Source: JAFCUW01 sp049898325 (GTDB lineage: Bacteria; Pseudomonadota; Gammaproteobacteria; Burkholderiales; Burkholderiaceae_D). Taken from it: a stretch of DNA of 64,000 nt. The number at the start of each line of letters is the position of its first letter. Within the stretch, counting starts at the first letter, position 1. Under the pieces are notes generated by a model. The model was not told the DNA's origin, made no database searches, and saw only the letters and a list, made by a program, of their open reading frames with translations. A program made the position numbers and the translations under genes. Below, piece after piece: positions 35,620-43,783 of this stretch. The DNA lies in contig NZ_JAFCXL010000010.1 in assembly GCF_049898325.1 (NCBI RefSeq), forward strand, positions 62,001 through 126,000. The letters run 5' to 3'.

Positions 35620-38600
35620 ATGTTTCCAAGCAAGCTAGCGCCGCCCGGGCGAACCGAATCGCCCCAAGCCGTCGTCGATGGCCGCTGGCGCCTGCGCCAG
35701 GCCGAGGCGCTGGCGCTGGTGGTGTTCGCGCTGGCGCTGGCCGCCACCTTCGGCCTGTGGCAGGCCGCCGAACTGCAGGCCCAGCGCAACCGCCAGACCG
35801 AGTTCGATTTTCAGGCGCGCCGCACGGTGCGCTCGATCGAGCAGCGCATGGCGACCTACCAGCAGGTCGAGCGCGACACCCAGGCTTTCTTGCTCGGCAA
35901 TATGGACATCGCGCCGGCCGATTTCAAGCTGTTCGTCGAGGCGATCGGCTTGCAGCAGCGCTTTCCCGGCATCCAGGGGCTGGCGCTGGCGCGCCTGGTG
36001 CCGGCCGCCGAGCGCGATGCCCACGTCGCCGCCATGCGCGCCGCCGGCGCCGCCGGCTACGCCATCAAGCCGCCCGGCGAGCGCCCCTTGTACTCGTCGA
36101 TTACCCATATCGAACCGTTCACGGGCCTCAATTTGCGCGCGCTGGGCTTCGACATGCTGACCGATCCGACCCGCCGCGCGGCGATGGAACGGGCGCGCGA
36201 CAGCGGCGCGGCGGCGGCGTCGGGCAAGCTGCGGCTGATCCAGGAAAACGGCCGCGACGTCCAGTCCGGCTTTGTCATGTATATCCCCGTCTACCGGCGC
36301 GGCGCCGCCGTCGCCACCGTCGGGCAGCGGCGCGCCAGCTTGCTCGGCTGGGTGGGCGCGCCGTTTCGCATGGACGACCTGATGGCGGGGCTGGGCGGCG
36401 AGCGCTCGGCTGAAGTGACGCTGGCGATCTACGATGGCGACGCCACCACCGCCGATGCCCGGCTCTACAGCACCGACCCCGGCGCGCGCGCGCCGGCTGC
36501 CTTCCGGCCCCGCTTTTCGACGCTGCGCCGGATCGACGTGGCAGGCCAGCGCTGGACGCTCGAGATCGACTCCACCCCCCAGCTGGAGGCGCGCATCCCG
36601 TCCAGCGGCGCCGCCTGGATCGCCCTTGGCGGCAGCGTCGCGGCGACCCTGCTGGCGATGCTGGTGCTGGCGCTGGGCAGCGGCAAGCGGCGCGCCCTGA
36701 ACCTGGCCACCGCCATGACGGGGCAACTGCGCGAGAGCGAGTTTCGCTGGAAGTATGCACTGGAAGGGGCCGGCGACGGCGTCTGGGACTGGGACCGCGC
36801 CAACGACGCCGCCCTCTACTCGAAACAGTGGAAGGCGATGCTCGGTTACGCCGAGCACGAGCTGCCCAACAGCACCCAGGCCTGGCAGGCACTGCTCCAT
36901 CCGGACGACGATGCGCGCGTGCGCGCCACCCTCGACGCCTACGTCGACCAGCGCCTCGCCGCCTACGCCTGCGAATACCGCATGCGCGCCAGCGACGGCA
37001 GCTACCGCTGGATACTGGGGCGCGGCATGGCCGTCACCTTCGGCGCCGATGGCCGTCCCGCGCGCATCATCGGCACCCATACCGACATCACGCGCACCAA
37101 GGAAAACGAAAACGCCATGCGGCTCGTCAATGCCCAACTGGCGCGCCAGCAGCACCGTTTCAACGTCATCCTGCAGCACTCGCACGACGCCTTTGTCGCC
37201 ATCGGCGCCGATGGCGTCATCACCGACTGGAACGCCAGCGCCGAGCGGATGTTCGGCTGGCGCGGCGCAGAAGCGATCGGCCGCCCGCTGGTCGAACTGA
37301 TCATCCCGCCCGACCAGCGCGCACGCCACCAGGCCGGGTTTGCCCGCTTCATCGAAAGTGGGCAGGGCACCTTGCTCAACAACGTCATCGAAGTGACCGC
37401 CTTGCACCGCTCGGGTCGCTTGTTGCCGGCCGAACTGGCGATGGCGGGCTTTCCGGAAGGCAGCCAGTTTGCCGTCAGCGCCTTCATCCGCGACGTCTCC
37501 GAGCGCAAAGCGGCCGAGCGCAGCGCCGCCGAGCGTTCGCTGGCGCTGGAAGAGGCGCGCCTGGCCTTGACGCACGCGCAAAAACTCGAGGCGGTGGGCA
37601 AGCTGACGGGCGGGGTGGCGCACGACTTCAATAACGTGCTGCAGATCATCAACGGCAACGTCCAGCTCTTGCAGCAGTTTGCGCCCACGCCGGCGCTGTT
37701 GCAGCAGCGCCTCAAGAGCATCGCCGCCGCCGTCGGCCGGGGCGCCAAGCTGTCGTCGCAATTGCTGGCCTTCGCCCGCCGTCAGCCGCTGCAGCCGACC
37801 GCCATCGAGCCGCTGCGCATCCTGCGCGACCGCGACGACCTGTTGCAGCGCGCCCTGGGCGAGCAGATCGCCATTGAGTACCGTCACGATGGTGCGCCGT
37901 GGAATGTGTTCGTCGATGCCGGCCAGCTGGAAAACGTGTTTCTCAACCTGGCCCTCAATGCGCGCGACGCCATGCCGGCCGGCGGCACTTTCGTCATCGA
38001 GCTGCGCAACACCGTGCTGTCGATGGCGCAGGCGCGCGCCATGGCCGACATTGGCCCCGGCGACTATGTGCTGCTGATGGTGTCCGACAGCGGCAGCGGC
38101 ATGACGGCCGAGGTGATCGCGCATGCCTTCGAGCCGTTTTTTACCACCAAGCCGGTCGGCCAGGGCACCGGGCTGGGGCTGTCGATGGCCTATGGCTTCG
38201 TCAAGCAGAGCGGTGGCCACATCCGTCTGTCGAGCGTGGTGGGGCAGGGCAGTACCATCGAGATCTTCCTGCCACGCTCGCTGCTGGCGCCCGCGCCGGC
38301 CGCCGCGCCCGCGCCCGACGCCATCGTCGGCGGCGACGACACCATCCTCGTCGTCGAGGACGACGAGGCGGTACGCGCGAGCGTGGTGGGCACCTTGCAG
38401 GGACTGGGCTACCGCGTGCTCGACGCCGCCGATGGCGCCGCCGGGCTGGCCATCGTGGAAGCGTGCGCCCGCGCGGGCGGCCGCATCGACCTGCTGTTTT
38501 CCGATGTCGTCATGCCGGGCCCCGTCAGCAGCACCGAACTGGCCGCCCGCGCCGTCGCCCTGCTGCCGTCGATGGCGGTGCTGTTCACTTCCGGCTATAC

Positions 38601-38715
38601 GCGCAATGCGCTGATCGTCGACGGCCGGCTGGGCGAGGGGGTGCAGCTGCTGAGCAAGCCGTATCAGCGGGGGCAGTTGGCGGGGAGGATACGCGAGGTA
38701 ATCAAACAAAAGTGA
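35620..38715 (+). CDS. Hybrid sensor histidine kinase: CHASE-PAS-PAS-kinase-receiver
   Basis: Membrane sensor kinase of 1,031 residues. A first helix (ALALVVFALALAATFGLWQA) and a second (AWIALGGSVAATLLAMLVLAL, about 330-352) bracket a periplasmic CHASE domain that includes RFPGIQGLALARLVPA. Two PAS domains follow (about 370-495 and 510-630), then HisKA with the phospho-His in KLTGGVAHDFNNVLQIINGN (His about 668), then an ATPase domain (NLALNARDAM, DSGSGM and GQGTGLGLSMAYGFV). A C-terminal receiver domain has VVEDDEAVRA, phospho-Asp in LLFSDVVMPG (about 962), and LSKPYQRGQL. No cognate regulator gene is adjacent. The stop codon and the last four codons lie inside the first copy of a duplicated repeat (38703-38843). 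Confidence 0.94.
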   Translation: MFPSKLAPPGRTESPQAVVDGRWRLRQAEALALVVFALALAATFGLWQAAELQAQRNRQTEFDFQARRTVRSIEQRMATYQQVERDTQAFLLGNMDIAPADFKLFVEAIGLQQRFPGIQGLALARLVPAAERDAHVAAMRAAGAAGYAIKPPGERPLYSSITHIEPFTGLNLRALGFDMLTDPTRRAAMERARDSGAAAASGKLRLIQENGRDVQSGFVMYIPVYRRGAAVATVGQRRASLLGWVGAPFRMDDLMAGLGGERSAEVTLAIYDGDATTADARLYSTDPGARAPAAFRPRFSTLRRIDVAGQRWTLEIDSTPQLEARIPSSGAAWIALGGSVAATLLAMLVLALGSGKRRALNLATAMTGQLRESEFRWKYALEGAGDGVWDWDRANDAALYSKQWKAMLGYAEHELPNSTQAWQALLHPDDDARVRATLDAYVDQRLAAYACEYRMRASDGSYRWILGRGMAVTFGADGRPARIIGTHTDITRTKENENAMRLVNAQLARQQHRFNVILQHSHDAFVAIGADGVITDWNASAERMFGWRGAEAIGRPLVELIIPPDQRARHQAGFARFIESGQGTLLNNVIEVTALHRSGRLLPAELAMAGFPEGSQFAVSAFIRDVSERKAAERSAAERSLALEEARLALTHAQKLEAVGKLTGGVAHDFNNVLQIINGNVQLLQQFAPTPALLQQRLKSIAAAVGRGAKLSSQLLAFARRQPLQPTAIEPLRILRDRDDLLQRALGEQIAIEYRHDGAPWNVFVDAGQLENVFLNLALNARDAMPAGGTFVIELRNTVLSMAQARAMADIGPGDYVLLMVSDSGSGMTAEVIAHAFEPFFTTKPVGQGTGLGLSMAYGFVKQSGGHIRLSSVVGQGSTIEIFLPRSLLAPAPAAAPAPDAIVGGDDTILVVEDDEAVRASVVGTLQGLGYRVLDAADGAAGLAIVEACARAGGRIDLLFSDVVMPGPVSSTELAARAVALLPSMAVLFTSGYTRNALIVDGRLGEGVQLLSKPYQRGQLAGRIREVIKQK

Positions 38716-38990
38716 AAACCTACTTTTGTCTGGTTTCGCGTGCTGGACAGGACTGGCGGGGCCAGTCCTGTCCAGTAGAAAGGGCCACCCCGGCTTACCG
38801 GCGCAGGACCAGTCAGGTAAAAATCACTGGCGGAGCCAGATGAAGTGCTCAAACAAAAGTGAAAACCTACTTTTGTTTGGTTTCGCGTGCTGGGCAGGAC
38901 TGGCGGGGCCAGTCCTGCCCAGTAGAAAGGGCCACACCGGCTTACCGGCGCAGGACCAGTCAGGTAAAAATCACTGGCGGAGCCAGATGA
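38703..38990. repeat. Two tandem copies of a 141-bp structured repeat
   Basis: Copy 1 (38703-38843) and copy 2 (38850-38990) start 147 bases apart and differ at only about four positions. Each copy contains several inverted repeats: ACAAAAGT/ACTTTTGT flanking 8 bases, a 15-bp stem with a GGG loop (CTGGACAGGACTGGC in copy 1), CCGG-CTTA-CCGG, and CTGGC-GGA-GCCAG. In the 15-bp stem, copy 2 differs by an A-to-G change in the left arm matched by a T-to-C change in the right arm, so pairing is kept. Copy 1 begins within the last codons of the kinase gene. It is either a REP-like element or a 3'-end RNA structure. A TTG-initiated frame through both copies exists but has no recognisable product. Confidence 0.85.
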
Positions 38991-39061
38991 TTTTTGGACG
39001 GAGACCCGGTCGATGCAGGCTTCGCCGCGGGGATTGGTGCCGCCGTTGGCGTGCTGTCACA

Positions 39062-39520
39062 TCAGGTGACGGTGCGCGTCATGAAGGCGCTGTTGGGGTC
39101 GTCGAGGTAGTCGCCGAATGGGGCGCAGGGGACGAAACCGGCGTTGGCGTACAGGGTGCGGGCTGGCGCGAAGCTGCTCTGGGCGCCGGTTTCCAGGCTC
39201 AGACGGTGATAGCCGCGGCGCTGCGCTTCGGCGATCAGGTGGGCCAGCAGCGCCTTGCCGGCGCCGCGGCGGCGCCGGGCGGCAGGCGTGCGCATCGATT
39301 TGATTTCACCGTGGAAGGCGTCAAGCTGGCGCAGGGCGGCGCAGCCGAGCAGGGTGGCGCCTTCCCACGCCGACCAGAAGCTGATCGACGCGTCGCGCAG
39401 GCGCGCCAGGTCGAGCGCATGGACGCTGCCGGGCGGCGACTGCGCCCGCATGCTTGCCAGGTGTTCCTCCAGCAAGGCGTGAATGGCGGGGTCGCTCAGG
39501 TCGTCGGGGCGGATTTGCAT
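39062..39520 (-). CDS. GNAT-family N-acetyltransferase
   Basis: A 152-residue acetyltransferase. The acetyl-CoA loop is RRRRGAGKALLAHLIAEAQR, followed by the strand YHRLSLETGAQSSFAPARTL and YANAGFVPCAPFGDY, which is the arrangement of small phosphinothricin/YsnE-like acetyltransferases. The early segment WEGATLLGCAALRQLDA forms the expected beta hairpin. Substrate unknown. It lies downstream of the structured repeat pair and is transcribed toward it. Confidence 0.9.
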   Translation of the reverse strand: MQIRPDDLSDPAIHALLEEHLASMRAQSPPGSVHALDLARLRDASISFWSAWEGATLLGCAALRQLDAFHGEIKSMRTPAARRRRGAGKALLAHLIAEAQRRGYHRLSLETGAQSSFAPARTLYANAGFVPCAPFGDYLDDPNSAFMTRTVT

Positions 39521-39710
39521 GGCGGTGCAGCAAGGTCGTCGGGGTGCTAAAATTTTAGCACGACGCCGGCGTGGCTGCCTTGCTGTGTCTGCCGTAACTC
39601 CTACAGACGATGGGGTGGTTTTCCGAACGTGTGCGTATGAGCGACGCGCTACGATGGTGTCGTGGCCGATCTTTGCCGCCGAACAATGCTAAACAACGCT
39701 GGAGCCTCTT

Positions 39711-39971
39711 GTGCACACCATGATCGCCGTCTTCGCCAATCGGGCGCAGGCCCGCGCTGCCATTGACGCCTTGCTGGCAGCGGGCTTTGGCAGTGCCGAT
39801 ATCGTCGCCACTGCTGATCCGGCCGGCTTGGGGACGGCGCCCGCGCGCTTCGTTCTCAGCGTGCTCATCAATAACGCCCGCGATACCCGCCGTGCCGCCG
39901 CCATCGTCGGGCGCCACGGCCCCGTCGGCATCGACGCCAGGCTGGGCCGCCGTCTGCTCGGTGGCGCCTGA
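39711..39971 (+). CDS. Short stress-protein-like (YflT/general stress 17M type) protein
   Basis: An 86-residue cytoplasmic protein. The N-terminal IAVFANRAQARAAIDALLAA and GFGSADIVATAD match the start of a common family in which a regulatory fold is followed by a Gly-rich middle. The C-terminal FVLSVLINNARDTRRAAAIV and GRHGPVGIDAR match the family's end (typically RHxPVDIDER). The usual middle 60-100 residues are absent, so it looks like a shortened member. GGAG lies 6 bases before the GTG at 39711; an ATG at 39720 is an alternative start. It abuts an IS remnant. Confidence 0.65.
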   Translation: MHTMIAVFANRAQARAAIDALLAAGFGSADIVATADPAGLGTAPARFVLSVLINNARDTRRAAAIVGRHGPVGIDARLGRRLLGGA

Positions 39972-39997
39972 ACGGAACTCGTCCTGCACAAATTTCG

Positions 39998-40216
39998 GCA
40001 TTAAATTACAGCAGTTGGTCAGCGCGTGCTCGACCATCAAATGGGGTTTGGCATCGACGGCCGTTTGTACCTTGTCCCCAACGATGCCGCGGCCGCCCGT
40101 TATCATGGGGCGGGTATCCGGATCAGCGAACGACATCGGTGTTTCGCCCGTCTCTACAAGCGTCGCTTCATTTTCCGTGCGCGACGCCATCTGCGATTGC
40201 AACGCTGCTGTTTCCT
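39998..40216 (-). pseudogene. IS1182-type transposase fragment
   Basis: On the minus strand MSFADPDTRPM, GGRGIVGDKVQTAVDAKPHL and MVEHALTN follow the conserved order of IS1182-family transposases (DPD-x-R-x-M, then GY-NVQTAVDAKHHLI, then HEVTN). The frame before it (TAALQSQMASRTENE) is compatible with the preceding helical region. The sequence breaks down after CCNL, so both the N-terminal domain and the catalytic C-terminus are missing. No terminal repeats were found. This is a decayed insertion relic. Confidence 0.7.
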
Positions 40217-40280
40217 CTGCCAGGCGCGCGCCGACACGCCGTCTGCAAAAAAGCCGATGGACGCGATCGCCTCGCCAATG

Positions 40281-40338
40281 ACAAACGGCCCGATCGAACC
40301 TGCGACCGGGCCGTCAAGGCGGCCAACGCTGGGCCGCC
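40281..40338 (-). terminator. Tandem hairpins after the PEP-CTERM gene
   Basis: Reading leftward from the stop of the gene at 40345, a first stem pairs 40332-40338 with 40318-40324 (GGCGGCC arms). A second pairs 40307-40314 with 40285-40292 (ACGGCCCG arms) and is followed on the minus strand by TTTGT. Together they look like an intrinsic terminator region. Confidence 0.6.
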
Positions 40339-40344
40339 CTTGCG

Positions 40345-40872
40345 TCAGGTCGCGCGGCGCCGGCGCAAGGCGCCCAGTCCGAACGCGCCCGCCGCCATCA
40401 GCACCAGGCTGCCCGGTTCCGGAACCGCTGCCGCCTGCTCCGTGATGGTGGCCGTCAATCCATTCGCGATCCAGGTGTCGTATCCGTTGTAGACGGCGTA
40501 GGCCAGGTTTTTGTAGCCGCTTGAATAAATCACATAAAAATCATCGGAAGTGTAACGGGTGGTGCCGGCGCCGTTCACCAGCGCACCGAAGTAGTAGCCG
40601 TCACTGTACGCGCCCCAACCGAGTTCCGCCGTGGTGTAGGCATGGCCGTTGATCGTCAGGTTGACCGCGTCGATCGTCGACACGGGTGCGCCTGCGGAAG
40701 CTGCAGTGAACGTGATCGAGCCGGCCAGCGTGTTTTGCGGTGCTGCAATACTCGAGAAGATGCCGGCGCTGAAACTGGGCGCGGAGAAATCGAGCTTGTA
40801 GACCGTGGCATGGGCGCTGGCACAAGCGAGCAGGGTGGCCAGGGCTGCAACGAGATGGACGATTTTTTTCAT
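40345..40872 (-). CDS. PEP-CTERM sorting-signal protein
   Basis: A 175-residue exported protein. It has a signal peptide (MKKIVHLVAALATLLACASAHA), a beta-rich body without known domain, and a C-terminal sorting signal: VPEPGSLVLMAAGAFGLGAL followed by RRRR. The VPEP motif, hydrophobic helix and basic tail are the tripartite signal recognised by exosortase in exopolysaccharide-producing Gram-negatives; cleavage would free or anchor it at the cell surface. No exosortase gene is in the window. The upstream 350 bases are AT-rich and presumably hold its promoter. Confidence 0.9.
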   Translation of the reverse strand: MKKIVHLVAALATLLACASAHATVYKLDFSAPSFSAGIFSSIAAPQNTLAGSITFTAASAGAPVSTIDAVNLTINGHAYTTAELGWGAYSDGYYFGALVNGAGTTRYTSDDFYVIYSSGYKNLAYAVYNGYDTWIANGLTATITEQAAAVPEPGSLVLMAAGAFGLGALRRRRAT

Positions 40873-41219
40873 GGTTTTTTTGCTTCGTTATAAGTAGGGG
40901 TATCGAAAATTCGCACTAGCGCAACATTAATTACTATAAAGCAATTTCCATGCCAGATTAACGGTGTTTATACGAATCAATGACTTGCGCGCCCGCTGAT
41001 CGCAAGCGTCAATGCTGCCTGTAAGAAATTCCGACAGATCCACCGATCCCGGCCTGGCGGTGCATCACCCCCGCGGCCGAATCGCTTGCACCGTTGCGTG
41101 ATCGCTTGCAATGAAGATGCTGTCGCCTTGTTGATGACGAGGCAGCCTGAACGGCGGCGTGCCTGATGACGCGCGCCTGACCTTGACCTGGGGGTGTTGT
41201 CAGGTGCTCTTGATGTATC
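40873..41219. other. Intergenic region upstream of the PEP-CTERM gene
   Basis: About 350 bases without a gene. The part nearest the PEP-CTERM start (40890-40980) is AT-rich and fits a promoter. Near the cytochrome end, GCGCCTGAC (41173-41181) and GTCAGGTGC (41199-41207) form an imperfect stem that could terminate the cytochrome transcript, without a T-run. Nothing else stands out. Confidence 0.4.
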
Positions 41220-41633
41220 TTATTTTACCGAGCGCAGGTAAGCGATCAGATTGGCGATCTGCCGCTCGTCGCTCAAGCCCCAGAAGCGCATGCTGGTGCC
41301 CGGCACCACCTGCTTGGGATCGCGGATGAACGCCGCCAGCTGCGCCTCGGTCCAGACGATGCGCGAGCCTTTCATGGCCGGCGAATAGGCGAAGTCGCGC
41401 GTCGAGGCGGCGGGGCGGCCGACGATGCCGGTCAGCTGGGGGCCGAAGGCGGCGCCGGCGGTGCCGCCGATCTGGTGGCACGAGGCGCAGCGGGCGAACA
41501 CGCGCTGGCCGGCGCCGATGTCGGCGGTGGGCGCGCCAGCGGCCGCCCACGCGGGTGCGCCGCACAGCAGTGCCAGCGCCGCCGCCAGCAGCGGCGCGCC
41601 ACTGCGCGTGGTGCGCGCGCGGGTCCCGCTCAC
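41220..41633 (-). CDS. Small class I cytochrome c
   Basis: A 137-residue periplasmic electron carrier. The signal peptide (hydrophobic APLLAAALALLCGAPAWAAA) is followed by the haem-attachment motif RCASCHQIGG and the distal methionine region PGTSMRFWGLSDERQIANLI, both typical of cytochrome c550/c552-like proteins. The start is GTG at 41633, which overlaps the TGA stop of the upstream AI-2E gene (GTGA), a sign of translational coupling. Coupling of a cytochrome to a permease is unexpected; it may serve respiratory electron flow independent of that gene. Confidence 0.85.
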   Translation of the reverse strand: MSGTRARTTRSGAPLLAAALALLCGAPAWAAAGAPTADIGAGQRVFARCASCHQIGGTAGAAFGPQLTGIVGRPAASTRDFAYSPAMKGSRIVWTEAQLAAFIRDPKQVVPGTSMRFWGLSDERQIANLIAYLRSVK

Positions 41634-43600
41634 GCCGCCGCCGCCATCGAGTACGGCGCGACGCCCCGTTTCCTGGCTTTTTCGTCGGGCATGACGAAGG
41701 CCAGGCCCTCTTCGAACGAGCGCAGCACCATGTCGACCTGGGCATCGACGACGCCCTGGTGGGCGGTGTCTTCGTCGAATGGCAGGCGGATCGTCGCCAG
41801 CAGCGCATGCGGCAGGTTGGCGCGCATTTCGCGGGCGGCCGCCAGCCACTGTTCGAGCGCGTCGCCGGCGGGATAGGCCAGGAAAATTGTCGACACCAGG
41901 TCGGGGCGGCGGTTTTCCGGCACGTCGCGCTCGACGGTGGCGGTGACGCTGCGCGCGTCGATGCCCACTTCGCGCAGCGAGCGCACCAGCAGTTCGGTGA
42001 GCAGGTCGTCGCGCTCGGAGGGCAGGCCCACGCACAGCACCACCGAATGGGCGGCCACGTCGAGCGAACCCTGCCAGCGGCCCAGCCGCGCTTCGCGCAT
42101 CTGGCGCAGGTGGGCGCCCACGTTGGCGTCGAGCAGCGACACATCACGCCGGCGCGCGCGCCGGTTGGGCGCGTTGGAAATGGGCGTGAGCGTGGCGGCC
42201 ACTTCGGCAATCGTCGCGCGCACCTGTTTTTCCTGCGCTTCGTCGGTCTGTCCCAGGTCGTGGTCGCTCACCGCCAGCACCAGGCCGGGCAGCAGGATCT
42301 GGTCGCAGTAACGGGCAAAACTGGAGTGGCGCAGGTAGGCGCGGGCGTCGGCGATGATGGCGCGCGTGTCGCCCAGCAGGAAGCGCTGGTAGATGCGCTC
42401 GGCCGCGCTCATGCTGGTGGCGTGCCCCAGCAGGGTCGAGAAGGTTTCCAGCGAGCGCACGTGGCGCCCCGCCACCACCAGGCACAGCGTCAGCGGGGTC
42501 GACAGCAGCAGGCCGATCGGCCCCCAGATAGCGGCCCAGAACAGCGCCGAAATGATGATCGACAGGGGCGACATGCCGGCGCTGCGCCCGTACACCTTCG
42601 GCTCGACCACGTGCGCCACCAGCACCTCGATGATCAGGAACAGGGTCAGGCAGGAAAACGCCAGTTGCCAGCCCGGATCGATGGCGGCGACGAACAAGGT
42701 CATGGCGGCGGCGGCGATCATCACGCCCAGGTAGGGCACGAAGCGCAGCATCGCCGCCAGTGCGCCGAACACGGCCGCGTGGGGAATGCCGGCAATCCAC
42801 AATCCGATACCGAGCACGGTGCCGAAGGTGACGTTGACCACCAGTTGCGAAAAGAAGAAACGGGAGATGCCGGCGGTGGCATCCGACAAGGCCTTGATGG
42901 TGCGCCGCCGCTCCGACTGGCCGGCGAACATGACGAGCCGGTCGCGCAGCGAATCGTGTTCGAGCAGGATGAAAATGAGCAGCACCAGCACGATGCCCGC
43001 TTCGCCCACCGGTCCCCAGGCGTAGGCGACGACGCGCATGATGGCGTCCTTGGTGGTCACTTTCGGGGCGCGGATTTCCACCGGCAGCGGTTGCGAGGGG
43101 TTGACGACCAGTTGTTGTTGCTGTTGCTGCTGCAGGGTGCCCCGTTTCGACGTCAGGCCCGGCACGGCCAGCGGCGCCGGCATCGACGGCGAGACCGAAT
43201 TGAGTTCCGCTTCCAGGCGGGCGAACGGGCGCTCCGTCACCTCGCGCACTTTTTCAATCTTGGTGCGGATGGCGGCGCGGTACTTCGGCAGGTCGCCCGC
43301 CACCGCCGCCAGCTGGAACGCCAGCACGGTGCCGATGGCGGCGATGGTGCTGGCGGCAATCACCACGGCGATCAGGGTCGCCGGCATCTGCCCCAGCCGG
43401 GCGCGCCGGCGCAACTGCCGCACCAGCGGGGCGATCATCAGGCTCAGGATCGACGCCAGGGCGATCGGCTGGAGCACGTCGCGGCCAAAATACAGGAGCG
43501 CCAGTACACAGGTGGCGGCGACGACGGCGATGGGAGTAAGACGCTTCAAGGGAAACTGACGAGAAAGTGGACGCTCGTAACTTATAGGAAAACGCTGCAT
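41630..43600 (-). CDS. AI-2E family permease with long C-terminal extension
   Basis: Inner-membrane protein of 656 residues. Residues 1-390 carry the AI-2E/PerM exporter fold: two N-terminal helices, a loop region with a seven-glutamine run, and a five-helix core with FFFSQLVVNVTFGTVLGIGL, FVPYLGVMIAAAAMT and VVEPKVYGRSAGMSPLSII, the last a strong family signature. The remaining 260 residues are not normally present. They are predicted soluble with a cobalamin-binding-like Rossmann pattern (SVVLCVGLPSERDDLLTELL, VRSLREVGIDARSV), but the DxHxxG motif is absent. Members export autoinducer-2 or act as Na+/H+ antiporters; the role here is unknown. The ATG at 43600 lacks a clear ribosome binding site. 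Confidence 0.88.
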   Translation of the reverse strand: MQRFPISYERPLSRQFPLKRLTPIAVVAATCVLALLYFGRDVLQPIALASILSLMIAPLVRQLRRRARLGQMPATLIAVVIAASTIAAIGTVLAFQLAAVAGDLPKYRAAIRTKIEKVREVTERPFARLEAELNSVSPSMPAPLAVPGLTSKRGTLQQQQQQQLVVNPSQPLPVEIRAPKVTTKDAIMRVVAYAWGPVGEAGIVLVLLIFILLEHDSLRDRLVMFAGQSERRRTIKALSDATAGISRFFFSQLVVNVTFGTVLGIGLWIAGIPHAAVFGALAAMLRFVPYLGVMIAAAAMTLFVAAIDPGWQLAFSCLTLFLIIEVLVAHVVEPKVYGRSAGMSPLSIIISALFWAAIWGPIGLLLSTPLTLCLVVAGRHVRSLETFSTLLGHATSMSAAERIYQRFLLGDTRAIIADARAYLRHSSFARYCDQILLPGLVLAVSDHDLGQTDEAQEKQVRATIAEVAATLTPISNAPNRRARRRDVSLLDANVGAHLRQMREARLGRWQGSLDVAAHSVVLCVGLPSERDDLLTELLVRSLREVGIDARSVTATVERDVPENRRPDLVSTIFLAYPAGDALEQWLAAAREMRANLPHALLATIRLPFDEDTAHQGVVDAQVDMVLRSFEEGLAFVMPDEKARKRGVAPYSMAAAA

Positions 43601-43783
43601 TGCGCAAACGAACGGTGCGCAATGGGGCAGGGGTGATGTTGCAGGTGCACATAGTAACCCTGCACGCGCGTGGCAAGCCGTGGGGGCGCACCTTGCAGAT
43701 CGTGGCGCTGGTGGGGGACGCCGGCGATGCCGGCGGCGTCGGCCGCTTCAGTCAGGCGCGCTGGCCCAACGGCGGCAAGCGCA

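Noticed and set aside
35635..38709. Long minus-strand frame opposite the hybrid kinase
   Set aside because: Mirror frame; kinase motifs on the plus strand are intact throughout.
38726..39058. Possible small protein encoded by both copies of the structured repeat
   Set aside because: Starts at TTG without a ribosome binding site and reads through into antisense of the next gene; repeat periodicity being a multiple of three explains the open frame.
41555..43636. Plus-strand frame opposite the AI-2E permease
   Set aside because: His/Arg/Gln-rich shadow without domain; permease is clear on the minus strand.
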